From Ulvibacterium marinum (GTDB taxonomy: Bacteria; Bacteroidota; Bacteroidia; Flavobacteriales; Flavobacteriaceae): a stretch of 64,000 bases of DNA. Numbering within the stretch: the first letter of the stretch is position 1; each line of letters starts with the position of its first letter. The position numbers were made by a program, and so were the translations under genes. Where the stretch lies: NCBI RefSeq assembly GCF_003626755.1, contig NZ_RBCJ01000001.1:868001-932000 (forward strand). Reading direction: 5' to 3'. This document shows positions 36,060 through 44,381 of this stretch, piece by piece. Below the pieces are notes generated by a model. It saw nothing but the letters and a program-made list of their open reading frames with translations. It did no database searches and was not told the DNA's origin.

Positions 36060-36512
36060 CTATTTCTTTAGCGTAGAAAAATAAACCCAAAATATAAAGA
36101 ATAACTGCAGTGGAACTCTAAACCACAAGTAGGATGTTCCTTTTCCATTGAGTTCCCCGGTCTGGTAATTGATGTTCTCCAGAGCTGCTTTAATGTTCGC
36201 CGGAAGAATCAAGATAAAGAAAACGATTAGGAGCCAAGCTACGGTAATCCGATATCTAGGAATAAGCAAACCTATGGCGAAACCTATTTCCATGACACCA
36301 GTTAGGTAGACCAGTTCTTTTTTTGCAGGGATGAAATTGGGGAGCATTTGTGCCATCCCATGGGTAAAGGCAAAATGACCGATTGCCGCAAATACCAACA
36401 TTGCGGCCATCGCAATTTGTGCTGCCAGGGCTGGGGACAACTGCCCTTTTATAAACTTGATCAAGATTAGGGAAAGAAGAAAAGTTACCAGTAAGACGAT
36501 TAATGTTTTCAT
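36060..36512 (-). CDS. DoxX-like small membrane protein
   Basis: The 150-residue protein has four predicted membrane helices, with family features 'FAAIGHFAFTHGMAQMLPNFIPAK' (core 'IGHFAFTHGMAQMLP') and 'YLTGVMEIGFAIGLLIP'. DoxX relatives act in thiol or quinone redox steps in other bacteria, but no cysteine motif is present here. It lies 45 bp downstream of the Crp-type gene and probably belongs to the transcript starting at 37748. Function remains open. Confidence 0.8.
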   Translation of the reverse strand: MKTLIVLLVTFLLSLILIKFIKGQLSPALAAQIAMAAMLVFAAIGHFAFTHGMAQMLPNFIPAKKELVYLTGVMEIGFAIGLLIPRYRITVAWLLIVFFILILPANIKAALENINYQTGELNGKGTSYLWFRVPLQLFFIFWVYFSTLKK

Positions 36513-36557
36513 AGGGCAAAGATTCCCATTAAAAAGATGCCGTGCAATGAACCTAGG

Positions 36558-37124
36558 TTAAGAAATCTGCCGGCGAATTCGGCTCAGGGCCTGTGGGGTA
36601 ATACCAATATATGAGGCGATATACTTCAAGGGAATTTCCCGAATCAGTTCGGGCCGTTCCGAAAACAATTCCAAATAGCGTTCTTTGGCCGATTTGTTCA
36701 AAAGTGCCAGTTCCCGTTTGGATTTGATAAGAAAAAGGTTTTCGGCATTTTTTCGCCCAATCTCATTGCCGATGGCCGTTTCTTCATATATCGCTTGTAA
36801 ATCGTCATAATTTATCCTCCAAAGTTTGGTAGGGGTTATGGATTGGATTTGGTAAGTACAGGGGGATTGTGTCAAAAAGGAATCATAGGCGCTCACAAAA
36901 CTATGGGCGAAGGCAAAACCAAAAGTGAGATCGTTGTCAATTTTTGGAATGTACAAGCGGGCCACTCCGGATTCTATAAAAGACAAGTAGTTCTCCGTGG
37001 TTCCTTCTTTGAGGATTATACTGTTTTTGGGATAATTCTCAAAGACCAGTTTTGATTTAAAGATAAACCAATCATCATCAGAAAGGGGAGCAAAGGATTC
37101 CAGATGTTCTCTAATGTGTTGCAT
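36558..37124 (-). CDS. Crp/Fnr-family transcription regulator
   Basis: The 188-residue protein has a cNMP-binding-type barrel (about 25-115, 'ILKEGTTENYLSFIESGVARLY', core 'LSFIESGVARLY') and a helix-turn-helix near the end ('PLKYIASYIGITPQALSRIRR', core 'IASYIGITPQALSRI'). It is a paralogue of the regulator at 34133. It sits between an AhpD-like gene and a DoxX gene on the same strand (21 bp and 45 bp gaps), which makes it the likely local regulator of this small redox unit (inference). Confidence 0.88.
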   Translation of the reverse strand: MQHIREHLESFAPLSDDDWFIFKSKLVFENYPKNSIILKEGTTENYLSFIESGVARLYIPKIDNDLTFGFAFAHSFVSAYDSFLTQSPCTYQIQSITPTKLWRINYDDLQAIYEETAIGNEIGRKNAENLFLIKSKRELALLNKSAKERYLELFSERPELIREIPLKYIASYIGITPQALSRIRRQIS

Positions 37125-37145
37125 TTTTAAATTTCCTAGAAATCT

Positions 37146-37748
37146 TTAATACACCTCACCTCCATGTTTCCCTTTCTCCCAACCGTGTTTTCCCAAATAT
37201 TGTGTGGCACTTTCCACGGCACCGTCCTCAATGGAAGTTCCCATGGAATCGTTCCATCGGTTAAGATACCCGAATAGGGAAATAACACCCAACATCTCCA
37301 CAATTTCCCCTTCGTTCCAGTGCTCGTACAAACGCGCCTTGATTTCCGGATTTACCATATTGGGCACTTGGGATGCGGCCAAGGAAAAATCGAGGGCGGC
37401 CCGCTCCGCTTCCGAAAAGGCAGAATGGGTACGGTAATCCCAAATATTATCCAATTGTTCCTGTTCCCCGCCATAGCGTTCGGCCGCACGTATGGCATGG
37501 GCCTGGCAGTAACGGCATCCCGTGGCATTGCTGCTGACCCAAGCGATCATTCGTTTTAGCGCCGAAGTAACCCTACCCTCATTGGCCATTACGGCCTTGT
37601 TCAGGTTGATAAAGGCTTTGGAAATGGCCGGCCTATGTTGCATGGTCAACACGGAATTGGGACAAAAACCAAGCGTTTCATTAAAGAATTCGGCCAGTTT
37701 TTTGGTTTCTATATCATGATTGGGATCAAGAGGGGTTACTAAGGGCAT
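37146..37748 (-). CDS. AhpD-like (carboxymuconolactone decarboxylase family) protein
   Basis: The 200-residue protein carries the AhpD-type redox motif 'CRYCQAHAIRAAE' with Cys78, Cys81 and His84, the pattern used by alkylhydroperoxidase-like proteins to reduce peroxides or pass on thiol electrons. Other family pieces are 'VTSALKRMIAWVSSNATG' before the motif and 'AALDFSLAASQVP' and 'EGEIVEMLGVISLFGYLNRW' after it. It is the first gene of the AhpD-Crp-DoxX unit and diverges from osmC across 113 bp, a candidate shared control region. Confidence 0.9.
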   Translation of the reverse strand: MPLVTPLDPNHDIETKKLAEFFNETLGFCPNSVLTMQHRPAISKAFINLNKAVMANEGRVTSALKRMIAWVSSNATGCRYCQAHAIRAAERYGGEQEQLDNIWDYRTHSAFSEAERAALDFSLAASQVPNMVNPEIKARLYEHWNEGEIVEMLGVISLFGYLNRWNDSMGTSIEDGAVESATQYLGKHGWEKGKHGGEVY

Positions 37749-37861
37749 ATGCTAAATTTAAGTTACAAAATACAGGCACGAAATGAGAAAATCCCAAAAA
37801 TGGAATGTTTTAAAAGGCATCTATTTATCGTACTTTTATAGCCTACAAGAAACAAAAATTT

Positions 37862-38290
37862 ATGGGCACAACAAATCATATCACAACCAAATGGCTGGGC
37901 AATATGGCCTTTGAAAGTAATAACCTTTCCGGGCATAGCATAAAAATCGATGCAAGTCCCGATGATGGTGGGGAAGGGGATGGACTGCGCCCCAAGGCTT
38001 TGATGCTTTCCGCCTTGGCAGGATGCTCCGGATTGGATGTGGCGGGACTCTTTAAAAAGATGAAATTGGAAGTAGATGATTTTCAAATTGAGACCATTGC
38101 GAACCTTACGGACGAGCATCCGAAATACTACGATGAGGTCACCATAGAATATCATTTTTACGGGAATAATCTCAACGAGAAAAAACTGGACCGAGCCGTA
38201 GAGCTCTCCGTTGAAAAATATTGCGGTGTTATGGAGATGTTCAGAAAGTTCGCAAAGTTGGAAGTAAAAACGGTATTTCACAATAAATGA
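37862..38290 (+). CDS. OsmC-family protein
   Basis: The 142-residue cytoplasmic protein matches OsmC/Ohr peroxidase-type proteins. It has two conserved redox Cys, Cys55 in 'LSALAGCSGLDVAGL' and Cys121 in 'VEKYCGVMEMF', and the usual swapped beta-strand start. Members reduce organic hydroperoxides or related compounds using the Cys pair. It is divergent from the AhpD-like gene, and both are peroxide-related, so they may share regulation (inference). 195 bp without a gene separate it from recJ. Confidence 0.9.
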   Translation: MGTTNHITTKWLGNMAFESNNLSGHSIKIDASPDDGGEGDGLRPKALMLSALAGCSGLDVAGLFKKMKLEVDDFQIETIANLTDEHPKYYDEVTIEYHFYGNNLNEKKLDRAVELSVEKYCGVMEMFRKFAKLEVKTVFHNK

Positions 38291-38485
38291 AGTTCAAGCG
38301 CAAGTGTCAAATTCAAGTTTAATGGTATAAGTTTGACTTGTAGGGATGTTGGATATAATATTTCTGTGGGGATTATATAATAATAGAGAATATAATCTAT
38401 ACTCCAAAATAATTGCCTTATCTTCCTTTTTAACCAAGTCCCTATTTTACAGTTATATTTGAGTTTTATTTTTGAATTTTAGTAC

Positions 38486-40177
38486 ATGCGCTGGACGTTA
38501 AAACCCAAACCCGAGGAAGAAGATATTCAAAGGCTTTCGGATGCCTTGCAGGTGGATGGTCTTATCGCCCAACTTTTGTTACAACGTGGGATTACCAACT
38601 ATGCCGAAGCTAAGCGGTTTTTTAGGCCCCAACTTTCCCATATACACAATCCCTTTCTGATGAAGGATATGGATTTGGCCGTAGACCGAATCGAAAGGGC
38701 TATAGCCCATAACGAAAACATTTTGGTGTTCGGAGATTATGACGTGGATGGCACTACAGCGGTGGCATTGGTATCTTCGTATTTACAGGAATACTATCCT
38801 AACGTAGCCACGTATATTCCGGATAGATATACCGAAGGCTATGGTGTCTCTTTTCAGGGTATCGACTTTGCCGAGGACAACGGTTTTTCGTTAATTATTG
38901 CCTTGGACTGTGGGGTAAAAGCCATTGATAAGGTAGCCTATGCCAAGGAAAAGGAAATCGATTTTATTATTTGTGACCATCATAGGCCCGGGAATGAATT
39001 ACCGGAGGCCATTGCCATCCTAGACCCCAAACGGGAAGATTGCAATTATCCCTATGATGAACTTTGTGGTTGTGGGGTAGGCTTTAAATTGATTCAGGCC
39101 TTGGCATCCAAAAATGGACGAACAACAGAAGATTTGGTACCATATCTTGATTTGGTAGCTACGGCTATTGGTGCGGACATTGTACCCATTACCGGTGAAA
39201 ATCGGACGTTGGCGTACTACGGATTGCAGGTCATCAATTCAAATCCACGGATTGGTTTTAGGGCGATTATCGATCAAATCAAAAAGGAAGAACTGACCAT
39301 TACCGATGTGGTCTTTATCATTGCACCCCGGATCAATGCTGCCGGTCGTATGAAGCATGGTCAGCATGCGGTAAATCTATTGACCGAAATCGATTTGGAG
39401 CAAGCCAGGAAGTTTGCTAAAGAAATAGAGCAATTTAACCTGGACCGCAGAAATTTGGACCAAGAAATTACCCAAGAAGCCCTTATACAGATTCAAGAAA
39501 ATAAGGAGGAAGAAAGGTTTACATCGGTAGTTTTTAAGGACACCTGGCATAAAGGGGTAATCGGGATTGTTGCCTCCCGACTAACCGAAACCTACTACCG
39601 CCCCACCTTGGTCTTTACCAAAAGTGGTGATCGATTGTCGGCATCGGCACGTTCCGTTAAAGGGTTTGATGTCTATAACGCCCTGGAAGGATGTTCCGAT
39701 TGTATCGAACAGTTTGGAGGTCATAAATATGCAGCTGGACTCACACTTTTGGAGGGGCAATACGAAGCTTTTAAACAACAATTTGAGAAAGTGGTTTCGG
39801 AAACTATAGATCCTAACCTACTTACTCCGGAAATTAAAGTGGATGCCCGAATAGAGCTTACTGATATCACCCCCAAACTGCTACGAATCATTAAGCAATT
39901 CGCCCCCTTCGGACCGGGCAATATGACCCCGATTTTTATGGCGGAAAACCTTCATGACACGGGCTATGGAAAAGGGGTAGGGGAAAATGAAAAGCATTTA
40001 AAATTATCTCTTGTCCAAAATGGTATGGGATCCATTGGGGCCATAGGGTTTAACCTCGGTGAAAAACTGTCCGTGACGGCCAATAAGAAATCCTTCGATG
40101 CCGTTTTTTCATTGGATGAAAACGAATGGCAGGGTAGGGTGAGCTTGCAATTGAAATTGAAGGATTTGAGGGGGTAA
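38486..40177 (+). CDS. recJ: Single-stranded-DNA-specific exonuclease RecJ
   Basis: The 563-residue DHH-family nuclease degrades single-stranded DNA 5' to 3' in recombination and mismatch repair. The metal motifs are 'FGDYDVDGTTA' (Asp84/86/88) and 'ICDHHRPG' (164-166), followed by 'GVGFKLIQ', 'APRINAAGRM' (DHHA1 region) and 'GGHKYAAG'. Length and domain order (DHH, DHHA1, OB fold) are standard. TATTTTTG at 38467-38474 fits a -7 box 11 bp before the ATG, implying a very short leader. It ends 1 bp before the convergent lpxH. Confidence 0.96.
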   Translation: MRWTLKPKPEEEDIQRLSDALQVDGLIAQLLLQRGITNYAEAKRFFRPQLSHIHNPFLMKDMDLAVDRIERAIAHNENILVFGDYDVDGTTAVALVSSYLQEYYPNVATYIPDRYTEGYGVSFQGIDFAEDNGFSLIIALDCGVKAIDKVAYAKEKEIDFIICDHHRPGNELPEAIAILDPKREDCNYPYDELCGCGVGFKLIQALASKNGRTTEDLVPYLDLVATAIGADIVPITGENRTLAYYGLQVINSNPRIGFRAIIDQIKKEELTITDVVFIIAPRINAAGRMKHGQHAVNLLTEIDLEQARKFAKEIEQFNLDRRNLDQEITQEALIQIQENKEEERFTSVVFKDTWHKGVIGIVASRLTETYYRPTLVFTKSGDRLSASARSVKGFDVYNALEGCSDCIEQFGGHKYAAGLTLLEGQYEAFKQQFEKVVSETIDPNLLTPEIKVDARIELTDITPKLLRIIKQFAPFGPGNMTPIFMAENLHDTGYGKGVGENEKHLKLSLVQNGMGSIGAIGFNLGEKLSVTANKKSFDAVFSLDENEWQGRVSLQLKLKDLRG

Positions 40178-40178
40178 T

Positions 40179-40952
40179 TTATGTCACTTGTTCAAACTTC
40201 TCCAATGTAAGTTTTTCACCATCAAAAATCCCATAGGTAAAGTATGAGATCCAATCTCCCAAATTGGTATAGGTCGATTTTCCATTTAAATCGATTTCCA
40301 AAGGGAGATGACGATGACCAAAAACGAAGTAGTCATAATGCCTTTGCTCCAGTTTTCGTTTGGCATATTGCACCAACCATTCCTTGTCCTCACCTAAGAA
40401 TTTGGTGTCCTCGTCACCGGAAATCAACTTGTTCTTTACCGAAAAGTATTGGGCCAACCGAACTCCCCAATCCGGATGCAACCACCGGAAAAACCATTGG
40501 GCCAAAGGGTTGGTAAACACTTTTTTCATGCGCTTAAAGCCCTTATCCCCTGGGCCCAGTCCGTCTCCATGGCCAATAAAAAACAACGTATCGTTCAGCT
40601 TAAATTGTTGCGGCCTATGAAAAACGGGAATATTGAGCTCTTCCTCAAAATAACCGTTCATCCACAGGTCGTGATTACCCACAAAATAGTAGATAGGGAT
40701 TCCAGAGTCCGATATTTCGGCCAATTTCCCCAAGGTTCGGGTAAAACCTTTGGGAACAACGGTCTTATATTCCATCCAAAAGTCGAACAGATCGCCCAGA
40801 AGAAAAATAGCGGCAGCATCCTTTTTTGCTTCGTCCAACCATGCTACAAATTTTTTTTCGCGGGGCAGACTTTGTTCCCGTGTAGGTGCGCCTAAATGGT
40901 TATCACTGGCAAAATAGACTTTTTTGCCTTGCGGAATGTTTATGGTAGTCAT
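40179..40952 (-). CDS. lpxH: UDP-2,3-diacylglucosamine diphosphatase
   Basis: The 257-residue metallophosphoesterase cleaves UDP-2,3-diacylglucosamine to lipid X in lipid A synthesis. Visible metal-site motifs are 'ASDNHLG' (Asp17, His19), 'LLGDLFDFW' (Asp54), 'FVGNHDLW', 'FIGHGDGLGPGD' and 'VFGHRHLPL'. It is peripheral to the inner membrane. It is followed on the minus strand by nothing but the convergent recJ, and queD lies 39 bp upstream on the same strand, so both may share a transcript. Confidence 0.93.
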   Translation of the reverse strand: MTTINIPQGKKVYFASDNHLGAPTREQSLPREKKFVAWLDEAKKDAAAIFLLGDLFDFWMEYKTVVPKGFTRTLGKLAEISDSGIPIYYFVGNHDLWMNGYFEEELNIPVFHRPQQFKLNDTLFFIGHGDGLGPGDKGFKRMKKVFTNPLAQWFFRWLHPDWGVRLAQYFSVKNKLISGDEDTKFLGEDKEWLVQYAKRKLEQRHYDYFVFGHRHLPLEIDLNGKSTYTNLGDWISYFTYGIFDGEKLTLEKFEQVT

Positions 40953-40991
40953 TTGGTTGTAAAGATAGGAAAAAGCCCCAATCGGCCTTTG

Positions 40992-41453
40992 CTAAGGGAG
41001 AGGGCCATTATCTTCGGCATACCATTCCGCAAAGGCAGTTTCGGTTTCCCTAAGCTTTAAGGAATGAAGGTTTATATCTTTTGAAAGTCTCGACTTTATT
41101 TTTTCTGCAAAATCAATGACCATGTTTTCACTGGTCGGTTGATAATCGGCCATTATCACCTTATGTCCCCTATTTTCCAGTTCTTTGGCCAGTTCTATAT
41201 GAGGTGTATTTTTATTGAAAACCGTAGCATGGTCAAAGGGATCTACGATTTCTTCCTTTACGATTTTTTTTAAATCCCCAAAATCAATGACCATTCCCAA
41301 TTTTACATGGGAAGTGTCTACAATGGGTTCACCAATTACGGTAACCGATAATTTATAACTGTGTCCATGAATATTTCGGCACTTTCCGTCATAACCATAA
41401 AGAGCATGGCCAGTTTCAAACGTAAATTGCTTCGTAATACGTATTTTGCCCAT
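40992..41453 (-). CDS. queD: 6-carboxy-5,6,7,8-tetrahydropterin synthase
   Basis: The 153-residue enzyme of the 6-pyruvoyl-tetrahydropterin-synthase family makes the queuosine precursor from dihydroneopterin triphosphate. Zinc ligands His16, His29 and His31 and the catalytic Cys25 are in 'FETGHALYGYDGKCRNIHGHS' (core 'CRNIHGH'). 'GMVIDFGDLKKIV' and 'DHATVF' follow, and the end has 'SLKLRETETAFAEW' with the substrate Glu. No other que genes are in this window. Confidence 0.93.
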   Translation of the reverse strand: MGKIRITKQFTFETGHALYGYDGKCRNIHGHSYKLSVTVIGEPIVDTSHVKLGMVIDFGDLKKIVKEEIVDPFDHATVFNKNTPHIELAKELENRGHKVIMADYQPTSENMVIDFAEKIKSRLSKDINLHSLKLRETETAFAEWYAEDNGPLP

Positions 41454-41514
41454 CTTCTGAAATAATTGGACAAAGGTAGGGATTCTAAAAAAGAGAACAG
41501 TCTTAGGAAATAGG

Positions 41515-41949
41515 TTAATCTACCGTAATGTTAAGATTACCATCAATCAATAGTACATGGCAACAATCGGCCCCTACTTTGTAACTGTTATTTACCACTT
41601 CCTCGCCCTCTATGAACCCCTTAAAATTGATTACTTCGGTCTTATTTCTATATCTTTCCGCAAATTCATCCCCAAAGAGGGGATAGGTTCCATTTTGCCG
41701 GAAGTTTTCAAATTCCTGACCGGATACTTCACGGGTAATATCTTCGCCGGTTGCGGTAATAACAACCTCAAAAGCGTCTAAGGGTATAACCACACCGGAA
41801 GCATCCTTAATATTGACCATTAGAGTTACAAAAATTTCCGTACAGCCTATCCTTTCGCAATCTATTACGGTATTATCATCATCGTCCGAACAATTCACCA
41901 AAAGCACCAAAAAGGAGAACAACACAAAAAATAATCGCATTTTATACAT
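41515..41949 (-). CDS. Unknown lipoprotein with a surface-export-type Asp run
   Basis: The 144-residue protein has a lipoprotein signal ending 'LLVNC', followed by 'SDDDDN'. A Ser and several acids right after the lipid-carrying Cys is the kind of signal that sends lipoproteins to the cell surface in Flavobacteriaceae. The mature part is short and beta-rich with four further Cys ('DCERIGCTEIF' and 'GADCCHVLL'), which may form disulfides. I do not recognise a family. It stands alone, 61 bp before queD on the same strand. Confidence 0.75.
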   Translation of the reverse strand: MYKMRLFFVLFSFLVLLVNCSDDDDNTVIDCERIGCTEIFVTLMVNIKDASGVVIPLDAFEVVITATGEDITREVSGQEFENFRQNGTYPLFGDEFAERYRNKTEVINFKGFIEGEEVVNNSYKVGADCCHVLLIDGNLNITVD

Positions 41950-42046
41950 AACATTTTTATAATATAGATATGTATTTTATAAAAAGTTGCGTATTTGTAG
42001 GGAAGAAAATGTTTTTTGATGATATGGGAAATAGGGATTTACCCTT

Positions 42047-42160
42047 TTATCTCTTAAACTTCCTTCTTGTCCTGACCCGGTTTACAAAATAAACGATTAC
42101 TACAAAAAGGGCCAGCAACGGAAAGACCAAATCACCATTCAGAAAATTTAGAATATCCAT
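42047..42160 (-). CDS. Small single-helix membrane protein (37 residues)
   Basis: The ORF reads 'MDILNFLNGDLVFPLLALF' and on through 'VVIVYFVNRVRTRRKF' to a stop: a short acidic start, one strongly hydrophobic stretch of about 18 residues and a basic tail, which fits a membrane helix with the C-terminus in the cytoplasm. It lies in a 322-bp gap between two minus-strand lipoprotein genes. The composition is far from random, but no family is recognised and no Shine-Dalgarno sequence is present. Confidence 0.5.
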   Translation of the reverse strand: MDILNFLNGDLVFPLLALFVVIVYFVNRVRTRRKFKR

Positions 42161-42271
42161 AGAAATTATTTTTGAGAAATAGAACGTACTATTTTAAGTA
42201 TTATTGGAATTTCCATCCACCAATTTTGCAGAGCAACTAGATTTGGGGGGTCTTCCTATGCCTTATATTTT

Positions 42272-43501
42272 TTAGGGATTTTCCATTTTAAGCACCGGTT
42301 GGGTCCACGCCATTTCATATAAGATATCCTCAATAGTGTTGTCCTGCAATTTGGATGAAGTTATTTTGCAGCGTGCAAACAATATATCATCAGTAAGTTC
42401 AAAATCTGCCTTGGTTCCCTTAGTGGAAATAAACTCTTCCGGGTGCGACTTTCCTTTTCTACAACCTATAAATGTTAGGGTATAGTTTATTCCCTCTTCT
42501 TCCAATACTTCAATAGACAGCTTGTTTTTCGCATATTCCACTTTTTTAAGTGACACCCCCGTACTGGCATAAAAGTCCCCCGATTCCATGGCGTCAATCA
42601 AGGAAATGGCGGTGAGAGAGTCGGTCTGCACCATTACCCAACCGCGTCCCGCATTGCTCCATTCACTGCCTTTCTTATGATAATGATGGGAATCGTCCGT
42701 GGCCAAACCGTAAAGTAGCGGTTTTTTCTTTTCCAAGTATGAAATATTAATGAGGTCCCACATTTCCTCTGTTGAAATATGGACCGAATCACCCATGTTA
42801 TGAACCATAGGATGCCCATTGTATACTTCAAAAAACCGTTCCCCGTTCAATGCTATCATATCGTTGAGGTCAATGGCATAATGAAAATTTGGATGGTTTA
42901 TGTGCGGCATAATAGGTACTCCTGTTTCTTGCCTTTGTTTGATTACCTGGTCAATGTTATTCTGTAGCACTTGCAATACACTGCTCCCGCCTTGGGGTTC
43001 AATTTTGTTTTGAATGTTGGTCGCATTCATATGCAGGGGTTTGTTTTCAAAACTATCGGTAATTTCTTCGGATGGGATAATCAAGAATTCACCTTCTTCC
43101 TCGGCGTGTCCTTTATATTCTTCATATGTTTTTAACCGGACCAAAGTTCGCCCTGAATCTATCTTATGTTCCACCCAATGGGATCCATATTTTTCCAAAT
43201 AGTTTTGAAACGCTCTTTGATAAACTGAATCCTCGGAAATCTCGATCCATTTTTCGCCTTGGGCCAAAATATTATGATCGGATAAGGCAATGAATTGATA
43301 ATCCCTGGCTTTGTACCAATCCAAAATCACTTCCGGAAATTCATCTCCATCACTCCAATAGGAATGGGTATGTAGGTTTCCCTTGTACCATTTTGGGGTT
43401 GACTTGTCTTTTGATATAGCTTTATCTTTTTTACACCCATTTGTTATAAAAAGGAACAGCAATAATATCGGGATAATTCTTTGTTTTTGCATTCTTTTCA
43501 T
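42272..43501 (-). CDS. PHP-domain metallohydrolase lipoprotein (CehA/McbA-like)
   Basis: The 409-residue protein starts with a lipoprotein signal ending 'FITNGC' and then a Lys-rich linker. The PHP fold follows, with the first metal motif 'GNLHTHSYWSDG', then 'YQFIALSDHN', 'PHINHPNFHY' and 'YGLATDDSHHY', which supply the usual His and Asp ligands of this phosphoesterase superfamily. The substrate is unknown; exported members are often phosphate or carbamate ester hydrolases. The start could also be the ATG three codons on. Confidence 0.85.
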   Translation of the reverse strand: MKRMQKQRIIPILLLFLFITNGCKKDKAISKDKSTPKWYKGNLHTHSYWSDGDEFPEVILDWYKARDYQFIALSDHNILAQGEKWIEISEDSVYQRAFQNYLEKYGSHWVEHKIDSGRTLVRLKTYEEYKGHAEEEGEFLIIPSEEITDSFENKPLHMNATNIQNKIEPQGGSSVLQVLQNNIDQVIKQRQETGVPIMPHINHPNFHYAIDLNDMIALNGERFFEVYNGHPMVHNMGDSVHISTEEMWDLINISYLEKKKPLLYGLATDDSHHYHKKGSEWSNAGRGWVMVQTDSLTAISLIDAMESGDFYASTGVSLKKVEYAKNKLSIEVLEEEGINYTLTFIGCRKGKSHPEEFISTKGTKADFELTDDILFARCKITSSKLQDNTIEDILYEMAWTQPVLKMENP

Positions 43502-43592
43502 GGAAGGTTACCGTTGTTGTTTAAATTTTTTAAGTCCTAATCAATTTAATACCAGATATTGCCTCCGCAAAGACCAAACGGATATCCTGGAG

Positions 43593-44360
43593 TTATTTTT
43601 CAAATTTTGCCAAGGCTTTTTTTGTAAACTCTGACAGCACTAATTTCCCGGTTATCGCTGCCCGTTCCAGTAATAATTTATCCCAATGTGAGGTGCCTTC
43701 CCAAAGCGTTTTTTTCCATTCTTGAAGGGCTTCAGGATTATACCCTGAAAGCTGACTTACGGAAAAATCCAGTTCTTTGTCCATTTCCTCAAGGGTATCA
43801 AAGACTTTGGAGAAGAGTCCCTTTTCGTTGGCCCAGTAGGCATTTTTCCATTCAGTGGGAGAGAAGGATAGTTCTGCAATGGCAGCCTTTCCTATTTTGC
43901 GCTCCACAACTGGTCCAATTACCAGAGGGGCAATTCCAATAGAGATTTCAGAAAGTCGAATGGAAGCATTGACGGAGGCAAAAACATAATCGCATGCCGC
44001 CGCGAGGCCTACCCCCCCGCCTACGGTCTTGCCTTGAACGCGACCGATAATCGGCTTTTTACAGGTGCGCATGGCATTGATTACATGGGCAAATCCGCTA
44101 AAAAATAGTTTTCCCTCTTCTATATTTGTGATAGCGGTCAGTTCGTTAAAGGAAGCCCCTCCACAGAAAACCCGATTACCTTCCGACTTTAGGACAATAA
44201 CGGAAATATTTTGATTTTCGGAAAGGGTATGCAACTCATTGGTCAGCCGATTTAAAAGTTCGGCCACAAAGGAATTTCCGGCAGGGTGCCCAAATTCCAC
44301 TGTGGCCACTTTACCATCTATCCTCGTATATAGACTCCCGTTTTCCCTATTCGTGCCCAT
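43593..44360 (-). CDS. Enoyl-CoA hydratase/isomerase family protein
   Basis: The 255-residue crotonase-fold protein has both oxyanion-hole regions: 'VFCGGASFNELT' and 'VQGKTVGGGVGLAAACDYVFA', and 'IRLSEISIGIAP' with the likely catalytic Glu. The rest of the usual 'FGLPE' segment is altered. By general resemblance it could serve in branched amino acid or fatty acid breakdown (for example as methylglutaconyl-CoA hydratase), but no partner gene for such a pathway is nearby. It lies 21 bp behind the MATE gene on the same strand. Confidence 0.88.
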   Translation of the reverse strand: MGTNRENGSLYTRIDGKVATVEFGHPAGNSFVAELLNRLTNELHTLSENQNISVIVLKSEGNRVFCGGASFNELTAITNIEEGKLFFSGFAHVINAMRTCKKPIIGRVQGKTVGGGVGLAAACDYVFASVNASIRLSEISIGIAPLVIGPVVERKIGKAAIAELSFSPTEWKNAYWANEKGLFSKVFDTLEEMDKELDFSVSQLSGYNPEALQEWKKTLWEGTSHWDKLLLERAAITGKLVLSEFTKKALAKFEK

Positions 44361-44381
44361 ATGGCTTTGTTTTACCTAAAA

